A stretch of DNA of 64,000 bases from Sepiola atlantica (GCA_963556195.1 OY744517.1:147860882-147924881), one strand, 5' to 3'. Numbered from the stretch's first letter, positions 41,760 through 53,508 are shown. Notes: generated by a model not told the origin, from the sequence alone. Made by a program: numbers and translations.

Positions 41760-41960
41760 AAAGGGCTTTGTTTTTGTTTTACTAATGAGTCACCACTTAT
41801 CGAGGCTAAACCCCACTCAAGGATAAGGGTTAGCGAGATGGATGGATTTTCAGTTGAATAATGATGAATACTATTAGAATATGAGGACGAAAGTACAAAA
41901 TAGAAGGGAAGGAAGAGATATGAGGCTGTCAAAAGTTAACCCAACGTCCACTTTCTACTC
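41760..41960 (-). mobile_element. LINE-B 3' end, second copy
   Basis: ACTAATGAGTCACCACTTAT through ACTCAAGGATAAGGGTTAGC repeats the preceding element in the same orientation about 310 bp away. It includes the CAAAATAGAAGGGAAGGAAG segment also seen at about 51018. Only 3' UTR sequence is present. Confidence 0.75.
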
Positions 41961-42002
41961 TTTGTAATTTATTTGAAATAGAAATCTTACCTAGAATTCA
42001 CA

Positions 42003-42062
42003 GTCACCCCTTACGTCTTGGTGGCAATGTGCTGCCTTGTTTGGGGTGAATAGAAGAAGAAA
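42003..42062 (+). mobile_element. LINE-A 3' tail, isolated
   Basis: CACCCCTTACGTCTTGGTGG followed by CTGCCTTGTTTGGGGTGAA is the terminal sequence of the LINE-A copies at 60790-60830 (+) and, inverted, 4070-4125 and 57490-57540. It ends in an A-rich tract. It is either an extreme 5' truncation or a SINE sharing that tail. Confidence 0.65.
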
Positions 42063-42654
42063 AAGATTTCATAACTTCAAAAGAATAATTCTGGTCAGTT
42101 CAATTTAACCGCTTCTAAGGCCAGTAACCATGATCTCGGTCAGAACTCCTGACAAATACTGAAAAGTTCATTTCTTATTCTTTTTTTTTTCCTTTTTTAA
42201 CCAATTTATTATGGTTTTGTTTGTTCAAAGTACAGCTTTGAAATACCTTGTCCAAGGGGAGCAGTTATTTCCTTGCTCACCTTACAATGACACCACTGTT
42301 TGTTCCATGTTGATTTAATTTGAAAATTCATAAAACTCTGAAATATCTGTTAAGAAATTCTTCTTGCATAACTAAAAATGAGTCTGTTTACTTTTACATT
42401 ATAGAGAAGTAAAGCCACCTATATTTTGCTATCTAACTTACATATGTTTACGGTGTTTCAAACACACTATGTAAATTAGCTGGAAACAGTCACTCTTTCT
42501 ATGTTCACAGACATTAAAAAAATATTGAATTAACATAGTGAGACGAAATGAAAGAATTATATATATATATATATAAGGGAGAGTTGAGTGACTTGTTCAA
42601 TTAATTACAAATTACGGTTTATTAGAAGAATTAAAATGGATTTTTTTTTTTTTC

Positions 42655-42905
42655 AAACATAATGGTAAGAGTGTTCACTAACGGCCAGGAGACCAGGGTT
42701 CAATCCTTGGTCGAGTCATAACCAAATATTCAAGAAATGGTACTTGATGCCCCATTGCTAAACACTTGGCATTAAAAGTGAGGATCAAGAGTGAGTGGAG
42801 TAATCCTAGAAAAAGAGTTGCGCCCTGCCTTACACCTTGGTATAGTAGCTAATGAAAAGGGAGCCTTTGGGTCGCTCTCAACTATGGTCGACCACTTAAT
42901 TTTTT
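42655..42905 (+). mobile_element. tRNA-like SINE (SINE-E), single copy
   Basis: ATGGTAAGAGTGTTCACTAA and CAGGGTTCAATCCTTGG have A-box and B-box character at tRNA spacing. They are followed by about 170 bp of body ending at ACTATGGTCGACCACTT. No second copy was found in the window, so this rests on the Pol III boxes alone. Confidence 0.5.
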
Positions 42906-43039
42906 TGTATAATAATAGATGAGAAACTATGCAATCAAAAATGTGATAAGATTTTTGTCTTTTTTTCTCGCAGTGAAATTAAATTGTCCAAATGTAAATT
43001 TGAATTTGTTAAATTTTTTTCATAATTTAATTTTATCTG

Positions 43040-43235
43040 AAGACTGAGGGACATTATTTACCTCCTTGCCAGAGGATGAGACACAAGGTCAGGTGTGGTT
43101 TTGAGAAGCCAGCACACTCTGACCTACAAAAATGCCTGAGCAGCCTCGTCGGCATTCCTCAGGCGATTAGCAATAATCTAACCCCTTTTCAAAGATGAGG
43201 TAAAGCCTGGGAGGGTTGACCTCCTAACTGAGAGA
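43040..43235. other. GC-richer island, probable old repeat
   Basis: CCTCCTTGCCAGAGGATGAG to GGGAGGGTTGACCTCCTAAC has markedly higher GC content than its surroundings and contains short complementary parts (GGAGGTTGACC-like). It has no open frame of note and is not identified. Confidence 0.3.
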
Positions 43236-43459
43236 CATGATATGTTAGCAGGAAACATTTCAATTGCAACAATTTAAGCCTTTTTCCCCCCATATTGTTA
43301 CCATTTGCTATGTTTTTCATATTTCATTTCATATGTTTTTCATATTGCCCAAAAATAAAAAAAATCTTAATATGCACAAGTACTATTATGCTTGAATTAT
43401 CAATATATTTACTTCTATCTGATAAGATATTATAATAATTAGCCTATTGTGTTTGGGAA

Positions 43460-43765
43460 TTTTTAGATTTTTCAATTATTCGGACTACTGTTCTCATGTT
43501 ATTCTCACAACATTTTGGCTGGTGTAACATCCGACTTTCTTCAGGTACGTTTTGTCAAACTCTGAATTTTGACCTGAACTCTTTATTTAATCCATAGGGG
43601 TGGATTGTTCTCGTTCTGTCAGCCATGACTGAGTAGAAGTCTTAAATAATTTTTATTATATTTTTAGTATTCCCTCTACTTAGGATTGAACGTTTCATCC
43701 TCCAGAAGACTGTCACTTAGAACTGATTATTACTTAGCACTTTATCCATTGTGCCGCAGGTAAAG
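43460..43765 (-). mobile_element. SINE-C, near-complete copy
   Basis: On the - strand, from 43765, the tRNA-like head reads GCGGCACAATGGATAAAGTG (A box) and AACGTTCAATCCTAAG (B box), with a long variable-arm-like stretch between. The tail follows: CCTGAAGAAAGTCGGATGTT, CCAAAATGTTGTGAGAATAA and AGTAGTCCGAATAATT. Head and tail have the same order at 51180-51330. Confidence 0.75.
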
Positions 43766-43789
43766 GGTTCAATTCAAAATTCCGTACAG

Positions 43790-43905
43790 ATGATTTCCGA
43801 TTTTGACAAGACTTATCTGAAGAAGGTCGGAGGTTACATCGGCCAAAACGTTGTGAAAATAACATCCAAAATGAGAAGAGTAGTCAAACTAATACTAATA
43901 ATTCG
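43790..43905 (+). repeat. SINE-C tail, opposite orientation to its neighbour
   Basis: TTTTGACAAGACTTATCTGA through GGAGGTTACATCGGCCAAAA to AGAGTAGTCAAACTAATACT is the SINE-C tail. It is 25 bp from the near-complete - strand copy, so the two tails form an inverted pair. Confidence 0.75.
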
Positions 43906-44754
43906 CGTTTTCTAGTAACAAAACCTTAGATAAAAACCTTCGTTTGTAAATCTGAAAAAAGTTTGGGATTTGTTTTTATAATCACTAAAATATTTTTAGT
44001 CGGTCCTCTTGTATATCTTTTAGTCGTTTGCTGATTTAATATCTGCATTGTTGTGATAAAATAGAAACGTTTAAACCTTGAGTAATATGAAAACATTTGA
44101 GCACTAATTCTCATTCTTTCTGAAAATAGCATTTTACTCCTCCTGACTTTTCTCCCTATCAATAAAAATGGGATTTTTTTTTAACTAGAATTACGACTTC
44201 TGGTTCCTGTATGGCATACACTTTAAAAACTGTAATAAATTAATAAATAAAAAAGGATTTTTAATATCTACAGACAAAAAGCAATTTATTTTGTATATTT
44301 TAATATCTAGAATTTTTTCTTTTTGTTGTTTTTTTTTTTTTTTCTTTTTTTTGTAGGTTCACTTTTACAATAGACTGGTGACCACTATTGCATAATTTGT
44401 TTAGAAGGGAAACTGTTTATTTATATCAACAGCAACTTGATCATCTAATGAGCTGGGGGGGGGGGGGGCAGAAAGAGAGAGATACTTATTTTATAAGCAC
44501 ATGGCTTATTTAACGTTTGTCAGACAATCTTAACAACATGCCTTTTGAGTTCAGTCACTTTTTCTGAATCCTCGAGACCCCCTACTCTCTCAAACACATG
44601 TCTGAGGTCATTTCTGCTTCCTATTCTCACGAAAACCCAGCTTATTTCCTGGCAGAGTTCACCTCATGACCTACTGTCTAAAATAAATCCTGTTTACAAC
44701 ACCAGGCCAGATCCATCTGAAGAAATATATTTTAACTAATATTTATACTAGCTT

Positions 44755-44850
44755 AGAAATGGATTAGAGTGTTTGGGTTAGTAGATGTATAACAATTAAG
44801 GTAGTAGGATACGTTGGCAGGAGCAGGCCAAGGAAAACTTTTTAAATTAT
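44755..44850 (+). mobile_element. RTE-like LINE fragment
   Basis: GTTTGGGTTAGTAGATGTAT and GGCAGGAGCAGGCCAAGGAA correspond to the region encoding SWVSRC and NRGRPRK in the copy at 51800-52380. About 95 bp, broken at both ends. Confidence 0.55.
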
Positions 44851-47625
44851 TTAAAAGAAAAATAAGGAACACTATCTGATTTATATTGAAACTGAATTTT
44901 ATTCAATACTAATTTTTTTTTTAAATGAATTCAAAATGAATATTTAAGCTGGGTGTTGTTGCTGCGTAGAGTAAATGAACATATCGTTGCTTCATCGAAT
45001 TTTAATGAGTAAAATTCATTTATTTTGATTGTGAATAATCTGAAAAAAATTCTTTAAAAGAAGTTATTAAAATAAAAACATGCAAAGTCAAGCAATGAAG
45101 TTTTTTTTTTGTTTTAAGTTACAGTATTAACCTATTTGTTATATAGAAAATATTGTTGGTTACGGTGTGTGTGTTTTTTTTTTTTTTTTAAGCAGCATAC
45201 AATCAAATACTGCAATTATGAATTTAGGAACACAAACAATAATTGCTGCCAAATTTTATTAACTAGTTTTTTCTGATTTACCAAGCGGTGACAGGGTAAA
45301 TTAATCCACTGTATTAACTTGCTGTCTGATTTCTTTTTATTTTGAAAATATTAATTTGTTTTCTGTTATTTTGCAGATCAAATTGTATTTTAAAGACAAT
45401 TTCTTCACCAATATTCTATATTGGATACGCCATTATTATAATGTTTAATTTGAAATATATTTCAATTTCAATAAACATTGCTTGATTTTATTATTTGTTT
45501 CTTACAAAAAAACATACCCTTCCTTAACCCTTCCAATGACACTAAGTCCAAGTAGCAACATTTTTAATAAAGAATTTTATTTTATTATTTGTTAATTTAT
45601 ATTTGCTGAATAAAATTTTTAAAGACATGCGCAAAAATAAAACAAATTAAAATGGTGGATTAATTTGTCCTGTTACCTCTTGGCAAATCAGACAAAGTTA
45701 GTCGATAAAATTTGGCAGCTATTTGCAGAGCTAACCTTTTCTATATAACCGTTTAAAATGAAAACAAATGATGAATAAGTTAATTTAAAATTAAAAAAAA
45801 ACGATAAATAAGTTACTTTAAAATTAAAACAGTCAAAAAATAGAATAAATGAAACTCAAACAAATAATTTCAATAAAAACAAAAAACAAAGTTATTAATG
45901 CATAAATAAATTTAAAAAAACAAAAAAACTCAAACTTATAAAAAAAATCTGTTGGATAATTTAGTTGAATGTTTGAAATTTTCTTTTACTTGAATTTGTT
46001 CTTTGATATATGATCATTTTTCTTACAAAAAATTATTTAACAGACAATTTCAAATGCTCTAGACAAACATTCTTTCTATTTTTTCAACACTGTGATCCTG
46101 ATCACGAGTCAACATGAAAAAACATTAGAGAACCTCTATTGATAGCCTGAAAATAGCAGCCCATTTCAGGTATTTCGAAGTCTTGTTAGGTGGCGGCTAG
46201 CACCAACCACTGTGACGTTTGCAGAAAAATGAGACTCAATGGAAAGGCCTTCTCTTTAAGAAGGCTACGAACAAGCACTGATTTTAAGGCTACGTACAGA
46301 GACCATAAATTATCTCTCAGTAACCTTGGTAAGAAAGGAGACACCTCAATATACATATAAGTAAAACAATTTTTTCCTGTTTCTTTTGAGATTTGTAAGT
46401 AGTGTGGAATCAATGTAATTTTCGCTGAAGCTTATTATACCTCATACTAGTATACAGCAGATGATGAAAAAAATTATGCTCTGCCGGTGTTCACACTAAT
46501 ATGATATTCATATATAATTATATCAGTAATTTAATTTTTCATGTAAAAATTATCATTTCTGATGACCTAAAGAAACACCTACCATTGACTTTTTATTTAG
46601 AGTGGAGGATTTCTTTCCAAATTCATTTCTAGGCGACAGTAGATGTCTGACTTGCTATTTGCTTTCTCGCTTCTCCTCGCCACTTGAAATGATTTTATCA
46701 CTAACTTTTGGCTGATGGGACAGATTTATACTTATTTATATACATTTTAGGAAAGTTACTAAATTTTATTTTAATATTTTCCTTCTTTCTAAAGTAGAGA
46801 GAAAATATTCTTCACTTTATAATAAAGACCAGCCACTTAGGACAATCCTTGATGCGTTTTTTTCTGAAAATATGCGTTCATTTTTTCTCTTTCTAAATTT
46901 TTTACGTTTTTTTCACCACCATAGTTATCCAAGCCATTGTGTATGAATCAGTTGCATTCTGTTTGTGTCAAAGACTGTCAAAGCCCCCATTGTCGTTATA
47001 CGAAGTCATCAGTTCATCTCATCATCTAAGGCTATAGTCGATTTGATCCCATTTGACCATCTCCTCTCCGAGTCGCCAACTGCTGCAAAACTAACAACTC
47101 GTCAACTGTCGTAAACTGTCAACTGTTGCAAACAACTCTGACTCATGAATATATTTAGTCATACCGGAAATCCTATGTCCGGTCTTTTGTCTCCTCGGCC
47201 ACTCCACAGCTGATTACCTATTTTCTGATCACCTTTGTGCAACTTGATGAATCATTTCCTCGGCTCTGGAGGGGGGGGGGGGGGACAGTCCATAGTATCA
47301 CACATTTATTTAGTTATTTTTTCTAAATTCAACTTTCATTATACAAATATTTAACAGAGGACTGTTTGGGTAGGCTTTTTATTTCTGTTTTGTAACTTAA
47401 GCGATTCATACATTTGCTTCATCATTACAAAATATATTTTTCTGATATAGCTTCTTTTTTTATTTACATTTTACAAGTGAGACGTCTTCTTAAAAAAAAA
47501 ACCAAAACCCAAAACATCGGCTTCAGAATGTTTTTAATGACTATTGCAAATTTGTATTTCTCATTTTGATTTTTCTATTCAAAACCTTTCTGATGAGCTC
47601 ACCGGCGACATTCGCATGTGACTAA
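44851..47625. other. intergenic DNA, no gene recognised
   Basis: AT-rich with homopolymer runs, including (G)n near 47271-47284. A less AT-biased segment at 46920-47260 (many CAACTG repeats, for example CGTCAACTGTCGTAAACTGT) looks like an old mobile element but is not assignable. A 75-codon - strand frame at 46186-46413 has no recognised family. Confidence 0.5.
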
Positions 47626-47629
47626 GTTT

Positions 47630-47735
47630 CCGAGTTCGCAAAAGATGCATCTGAAAAAGGTCGGAGGTTGCATCAGCCGAAACGTGAATGTAACAATCAA
47701 GATAAGAATAATAGTCTTAATAATCCAGGTTTTTC
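47630..47735 (+). repeat. SINE-C tail
   Basis: GAGTTCGCAAAAGATGCATC through GGAGGTTGCATCAGCCGAAA to AGTCTTAATAATCCAGG is a diverged copy of the SINE-C tail. Confidence 0.7.
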
Positions 47736-48002
47736 TATAGAAAAGAAAAACAAAATAAATTACTTTGTGATTGCTTTTTTTTTTTTGTGAAACAAAAAAT
47801 TTCTTTCGTTAACCTGAACACTAATCTATCTTAAGTCCAGGTTTGCAATTAAACTTCCCCCATAGGTCCAGGTGAACCCCCCCCCCCCTTGCCACCAATT
47901 GTTTTACAATAACATCGTGGAGGTTGCCTTTCATGGCAGACAATCACAACCAGCAAATAATTCAATTGTTCAAGATTCCAGGTTGGACTTCGAATTTCTT
48001 AA

Positions 48003-48035
48003 CTTTCCCGGGCAACGCCAGTACATGGGTTAGCT
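48003..48035 (+). repeat. short dispersed motif (CCCGGGCAACGCC core)
   Basis: TTCCCGGGCAACGCCAGTAC then ATGGGTTAGCTAG. It is the clearest of the three copies of this motif in the window and has the look of a transposon terminus. Confidence 0.45.
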
Positions 48036-48224
48036 AGTTTAAAATTAATATTTTACTTTTAATATAAAATGAAACTCTCATCTAAAATTCTTACATTTCA
48101 TAGAATCTAGAACTTTAAAAAAATGTTCGTTTTAATGAAAGAAGCAATTCTAGAATTTCTGCAGTGTCTTCCTAGTTATTATTCACATTGAAAATGATGT
48201 TTCAGAATTTTTGAGATGAGGATT

Positions 48225-48315
48225 GATATTTTGGAGTATTTGGATTATTCGGACTACTGTTCTCATCTTGGATGTTATTCTCACAACGTTTTGGCATATG
48301 TTGGGCGACAATGGC
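48225..48315 (-). repeat. SINE-C tail
   Basis: ATTATTCGGACTACTGTTCT to TCACAACGTTTTGGCATATG is the reverse complement of the SINE-C tail, truncated at the head side. Confidence 0.7.
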
Positions 48316-48393
48316 CTTCTAAGTAGACTTGATATAGAATTTAATACAATATGGGAACCATTAATTATAAATAATAGATTAGAATACCACTAA

Positions 48394-48427
<34 letters not shown>

Positions 48428-48754
48428 CGTAATATATAGTATATACATGGACGGCGGTACACTGGGGGCTCAAGCCCCCCCCCCCCACACTTTTTGACTT
48501 GGTTCCCCCACTTTACGTACATCAATAATTGTTATATATGCATGTGTTTAACCAGGCCCCCTCCCATTTTTTAGGAGAGCCCCCCCCCCACACACACACT
48601 TTTATAACTCTCCCGCCGGTCCTGATATATATATATATATATATATATCGTAATATATAGTAATAAGTAGTAATCTATAGTGATAAGTAGTAAGACTGCA
48701 CATCTAATACAGTAATATATTTAAGGCTCCTAAAATTAATACTAGAATTGTCGG

Positions 48755-48860
48755 CAAGGGCCTGTGGCGTAACAGATATAAATGTTAAGTAATAATCAGT
48801 TGTAAGTGATAGTATTCTGGAGGTTGAAGGTTTAATACTCAGTATGGGCAATACTAAGAA
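48755..48860 (+). repeat. SINE-C head
   Basis: CCTGTGGCGTAACAGATATA, AATAATCAGTTGTAAGTGAT and AGGTTTAATACTCAGTATGG match the tRNA-like head of the 43460-43765 copy. The tail is lost; a TATG microsatellite follows. Confidence 0.65.
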
Positions 48861-48899
48861 TGTGAACATGTATGTATGTATATATGTATGTATGTTTGT

Positions 48900-49555
48900 G
48901 CGTTCACTGCACTGGCCGTAATCGTCTCCACACATCATGCCGGTTTAAAGGTTGTTGTAGGATCTCACTCAGTGCTGCAACATTCCAAGCAGAATCACAA
49001 GCCCAGCTTATAAACAAGTAACAAGTTTATTTGTTGTATGTTACAAACAACACTTGTGTTCCGCGGTTGAATGGCAGAGTTGCAAATGAGATCTCTCTAT
49101 CCCGGTGAAATAAAACATAAGTCCAACCTGATACAACTGACCTTCTGCTTCCGAGGACCACTGAAAGCCAACTGCCACCTCGAGGGTTCAACTCCAACTG
49201 ACTGCCTTCTCATGCCCAGAGGCCAAGTCTCACCCATCCCATCCCTTGGCGTCCTTTGTTCTGAACATCACTTTTGTGTTTCAACATCATTGTCTGTTTT
49301 TACGAGATACTTAATTCATTTTAAAGAGAAATAAACTCTTGAGTGGCCCAAATAAAACCAAAGATATTTTCATTTTCTTTTGTGCCCCCCTCCTTCCTCT
49401 GGTCGAGCATCTAACACTTGCAACGTCTGCCATTAATATTCATCGCTAAAAAATAATGCAGCCTACTGCATTTTTACAATAATACAATAACAAATTACTT
49501 AAAACTTCTACCCGGTCATGGGTGACGGAAAAGAGAGTTTGGATTAAATAAAGGA
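48900..49555. other. unassigned segment with higher GC content
   Basis: 49030-49330 contains an 87-codon + strand frame with no family resemblance I can name, and an inverted repeat AACAAGTTTATTTGTTG / CAAACAACACTTGTT near 49015-49055. It is possibly part of an old retroelement. Confidence 0.35.
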
Positions 49556-49559
49556 TTCC

Positions 49560-49680
49560 GTTATAAATTTTGTACAGTTACCCGAGTTTGACAAAAAGAT
49601 TCCCGAGTTTGACAATGTGCACCTGAAGAAGGTTGAATGATCCAAATTGAAAACGATTGTCTTATTTTAATATTAATACT
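49560..49680 (+). repeat. SINE-C tail, degenerate
   Basis: GAGTTTGACAATGTGCACCT, GAAGAAGGTTGAATGATCC and ACGATTGTCTTATTTTAAT keep the first half of the tail. A short duplication of GAGTTTGACAA precedes it. Confidence 0.55.
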
Positions 49681-49726
49681 TCTGTTACTATTTGTTATAT
49701 AGTCTGTACTTTAACTTTTATTTTTT

Positions 49727-49880
49727 TTACTAATGAGTTACCACTTATCAAGGTTAAAAACCACTTGAGGATAAGGGTTAATGAGATGGATAAGTCTGGC
49801 AGTTGAATCATAATGAACAGTATGAAAGGATTGAAAATCTTCACATACAATCCACTCAAAACAACAGCCAATCTAGAAAA
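49727..49880 (-). mobile_element. LINE-B 3' UTR fragment
   Basis: ACTAATGAGTTACCACTTAT, ACTTGAGGATAAGGGTTAAT and GAAAGGATTGAAAATC match the copies at 41466 and 56935 in order. Confidence 0.75.
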
Positions 49881-50719
49881 CAAAAATTATTCCCTTTTGC
49901 CAGAAACATTGCTTATTGAATATGAGGACTGTTACATTAGTAATAAGTGTATGGTGATAGGAAAGAAACAAACACAGGATTGACTTTTAACTGATTGTAA
50001 TATTCAATCATTTATTTTTCAGATAAAATTGGAAAAAAAAATGGTAGTCTGCTTAAGATGTTAACGAAAGTTCAGTTTTGGTTCATGGTAGCATGAGTGG
50101 GGTTTCAACGCTATCTATGACAGTAGCAGTAGTAGTGACACTTCAGTGTTTGTTCGTCTTTGTTTTTGAAGAAAAATATTGGAAGAGATTGTCATCTATT
50201 CTTATGGAGAGATGATTGTATTTGGTCTCAATGTTCTTTTCGTCATTTTTTCGATAATAATATTGGAAGAAAATTATCGTCTGTTAATGAAAACTTTTGT
50301 TTTGACTTTCGTCTTATAGTAGTAGTGATAGTAGTAGCGCGTCGATAATTCTCAGTTATTTGTTTTAGGATGATATCGTGTGGGTCTTGATCGCAAATAG
50401 CCAGCACTCGTCTTCCATCAGATATTTCTTGATAGGTTGGAGTTGTTGATTCATTTTGTCGATGATAACGGAGCTGTAGATTATCCACTGGTTGAGTGCT
50501 GAAGAAATAATTCTTGCTAGGTTGGGGTTATCCATGATATCGATGACTGTAGATTGTCTTTAATTGTTGAGAACCCTTGGCGTAATGGCCAGGGTTAATT
50601 TAGGTTGTTCGCTAGTGTCTGAGCAGTCGCATTGTGACTGACATGGGTCCGTTTGGTGAGCTGTACTTCTTGTTCCAGGTGACAACGGTCCGTTTGGCAG
50701 CTGTGATCCTTCTCCATGG

Positions 50720-50800
50720 GTGTGCTTGGGTACTTGCTTATATAAGGATATTTAACAGGTGCTTGGCCCCCAGGGCGACTGTTTTTGATTGGTTGAAGGG
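50720..50800 (-). promoter_or_regulatory. candidate Pol II promoter (CCAAT + TATA) on the - strand
   Basis: Read on the - strand, CAACCAATCAAAAA (CCAAT at 50792-50788) is followed 45 bp downstream by CCTTATATAAGC (50747-50736), a strong TATA box. A further ATTGATAATTG-rich stretch lies upstream. Transcription would start near 50710. Downstream, a - strand frame of 81 codons (50243-50488) has balanced composition but no known family. The host unit, gene or retroelement, is unknown. Confidence 0.35.
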
Positions 50801-51179
50801 ATCTCAATTATCAATCAAAATTTAAGTATTTTACCAATCAAAATTAAGTATTTTACAGAAATCGTTTTCTCTTGTTTTTGTTTTTGTTGTTGCTCGCTGC
50901 TATTTTTGTTCGCTTGGGATAGGCTTCTATCAGTAAGGTGTTATCTATTATTTAGGAAGAAAACTTAATAACTCAGAATGAGATCTTGCCAATGGTTGTG
51001 TAACAGGACTAAAGGACAAAATAGGGAGGAAGCGAGAGTTATGAAGCTGTCAAAAAGATTTTGCAATTTTTATGAACTAATTTCAAACTAAATTTATATT
51101 TTAACAATAAAATAGGATAAACTTCCCTTGCAATGTTCAACTTTTTAGATTATTTGACGAAGTTTCGAACTGAACAGAG

Positions 51180-51330
51180 GCCCATGGTGCATTGGTGCAA
51201 TGGATAAAGGCATTGAGTACAACCAGTTCTAAGTGACAGTCTTCTGGACGTTGAAGATTCAATCCTTACTACAGGCCATAATAACAAGATGAGGATAATA
51301 GTCCGAATAATCCAAGAAATATGCAGTTTC
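51180..51330 (+). mobile_element. SINE-C, head joined to a shortened tail
   Basis: GGTGCATTGGTGCAATGGAT and AAGATTCAATCCTTAC are the A- and B-box regions. After ATAACAAGATGAGGATAATA the copy ends AGTCCGAATAATCCAAG. The tail lacks the AAGAAGGTCGGAGG segment present in other copies. Confidence 0.75.
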
Positions 51331-51799
51331 ATGACAATACAAAATTGCACGGATTTTAAGAGACAAAATCAAAGTGTGAATTAACGGAAATGTAAAATTT
51401 CTTACATAACTTCAATGGTAGCGATGCAACACTTAGGAAAAAAACACAAAGTCGTTTGGTCCCTGATCATTGTCTGAGAGTTGATTAATCCGATAAGAAA
51501 AATAACCCTAATAGGATAGACTCATTAAGACCTAATAAGCATTCTCAGAAACAGAGCGGTTTTGAACAACACCCAACAAGTTTGAAGGTTAAACTAATAA
51601 TTTCTTTCTGAGTTTATGACCATGTGAGGCACCTGAGCACCAAATCTCACAACAGTTACATCATCTAGCATTACAACAAAATATCTCCAAGGGAGATAAC
51701 TCTTGTCAAAACAGTATATTTAATACATAAATCCTCTTTATCTGGTTATAAATGTTCTTTGTGTCATGGACTCCATAAAGCTGTGGATCTCATAAAAAA

Positions 51800-52380
51800 A
51801 AGGAATCATTATCATCATATTCGGTTTAACATCCGTTTTACATGCTGGCATGTGTTGGATTGCTTTTGTAGAAATTGAATTCCAAATTAACCTATCTCTG
51901 ACAAGGTCTTTATTTATCCCACTTTCTCTCAAGTTCTTTCTTATCACTTCCTCCCATCTTTTCCTTGGCCTTCCCCTGTTAACTGAACCTGCTACCTCAC
52001 CTGTTTTACATCTACTAACCCAAGAACTCTCTTCCATTCTTTCAACGTAGCCATACCATCAAAGTCAACTGTTCTGCACACATCTATGTCCAGATTTAAT
52101 CTTCCATTGAGATCACTAGATCTAAACCTGTTTTAAGGCTCACATTACAGATCCATCGTATCATTCTCAATTCATTTCTCTCCAGGCAACGAATGTCCTC
52201 AACCTTTACTGGACAGGTTTCATTTCTGTACATCATCACACTGTCTACACATGCCGGATAGACTCTTCTCTTGGTTGGCAGTTGTAACACTCTGCTGGTT
52301 AGTAATGGCAGAAGTTCCCTGAACTTACTTCATCCATTCATGACTTTTGCAATCACACTAGCACCTGCTCCACCCTAAGC
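51800..52380 (-). mobile_element. RTE-like LINE 3' end, best preserved copy
   Basis: From 52380 downwards the - strand encodes GRVYPACVDSVMMY-like, ETCPVKVEDIRCLERNELRM and IRWICNVSLKTGLD. After a shift it encodes MEESSWVSRCKTGEVAGSVN, RGRPRKRWEEVIRKNLRESG and INKDLVRDRLIW. This is the region after the RT domain of an RTE-like element, with the basic RGRPRK motif. The 3' terminus is GGTTTAACATCCGTTTTACA. It is uninterrupted and serves to date the nested insertions at 23.5 and 29.8 kb. Confidence 0.82.
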
Positions 52381-53420
52381 AGGGGAATTTTCCTCTTTTG
52401 GGGAGCTCATCAACACTACAACCACTGATCATATTAGAAAAGAAAAGGGTTTCTGGTTTTTTCCTGTAGATTAATATGGACTTAACAATTGTTAGTAAAC
52501 AAACAGACACATCTCTCACAATAGCATGCATCGATTACAAACAGAAAATGGGCTGTGGTTTACATCAAATGACGTTGGGGTTCCATGAAAATCAATTAAG
52601 AATAAAAAGGGTCATTGGTAAAGAAACACTGACTTCGAAAGATTGAACATGATCAAAAAAAAGATTGCAGAAATAAAAGTTGACAAAACCAGGAACGAGA
52701 TCACAGATATTTTATTTTTAAAGTCCAGTTAACAAAAGCAAATCATAATAATATCATCAAGAACTTATCTATAAAATTAAGACTTTTTTTATGGAAGACC
52801 ATAATGACCTATAATCTTATGTTTCTCCAGTTCTCCTAGACACTAGCCAAATCTAATAATATTAAATCAGTAATGTATATGTTCTTTTTCACTTGTCCAT
52901 TTTTGCACTGTTTCTTCTTCTGCAGTTGGTCTATTTGCAACCCACTGAGTTTTTCTATCCAACTCATTTACAAACATCTGTGTTAGTGTCACTTATTTAA
53001 ATGTATATTTTATATTCTAGGCTTATACCTTCATTGTCACTGCTGGTTTAGTATTATTGTAGCAATATTTAGATACAGATGTGTAAAAATAGTGTTAAAA
53101 ATGGTATTTTCCACATAAGATTAAATTAAGCAGAGGGAATGGAAAATTCCATTAGAAGTTAAAGAGTTATGTGTAAGGATATGATGTCACGGACAGGAAG
53201 TCCAAAATAAGACATGACGAAGAAGAGAGAAAGATTTTACTCTTTAGTCTGTAAGCTTACTGTGTTTGGATGTTTTTTTTGAAGCTGTCTTCATTTGCCT
53301 GTCCAAGGAGTGGGGGAGGAGAAACCCACATGATGTGTAAAGGAATAAAACATCAAATACCATGACGTCATTGAGCAAATATTTTGTTTGCGTTTTTCTT
53401 TTATTTTGTTATATTATTGT
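52381..53420. other. intergenic DNA, no certain gene
   Basis: No repeat family is identified. A short - strand frame at 52867-52977 is discussed as a finding. Confidence 0.45.
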
Positions 53421-53422
53421 AG

Positions 53423-53508
53423 CTATAAGGAGAGAAGAAGACACAGAATCTACAGCTGCTACATCACCACTACAACCACCTTTACAATTAGACGTCACTA
53501 TCCCATGA
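53423..53508 (+). CDS. possible terminal coding exon of an unidentified gene
   Basis: An acceptor-like TTGTTATATTATTGTAG precedes a phase-compatible 27-codon stretch, IRREEDTESTAATSPLQPPL then QLDVTIP and TGA. Acidic/Ser/Thr composition with Pro-Gln is typical of a protein C-terminus rather than of translated noncoding DNA. A canonical AATAAA follows at 53691. No upstream exon could be recognised in the preceding 10 kb, so this is only a suggestion. Confidence 0.25.
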
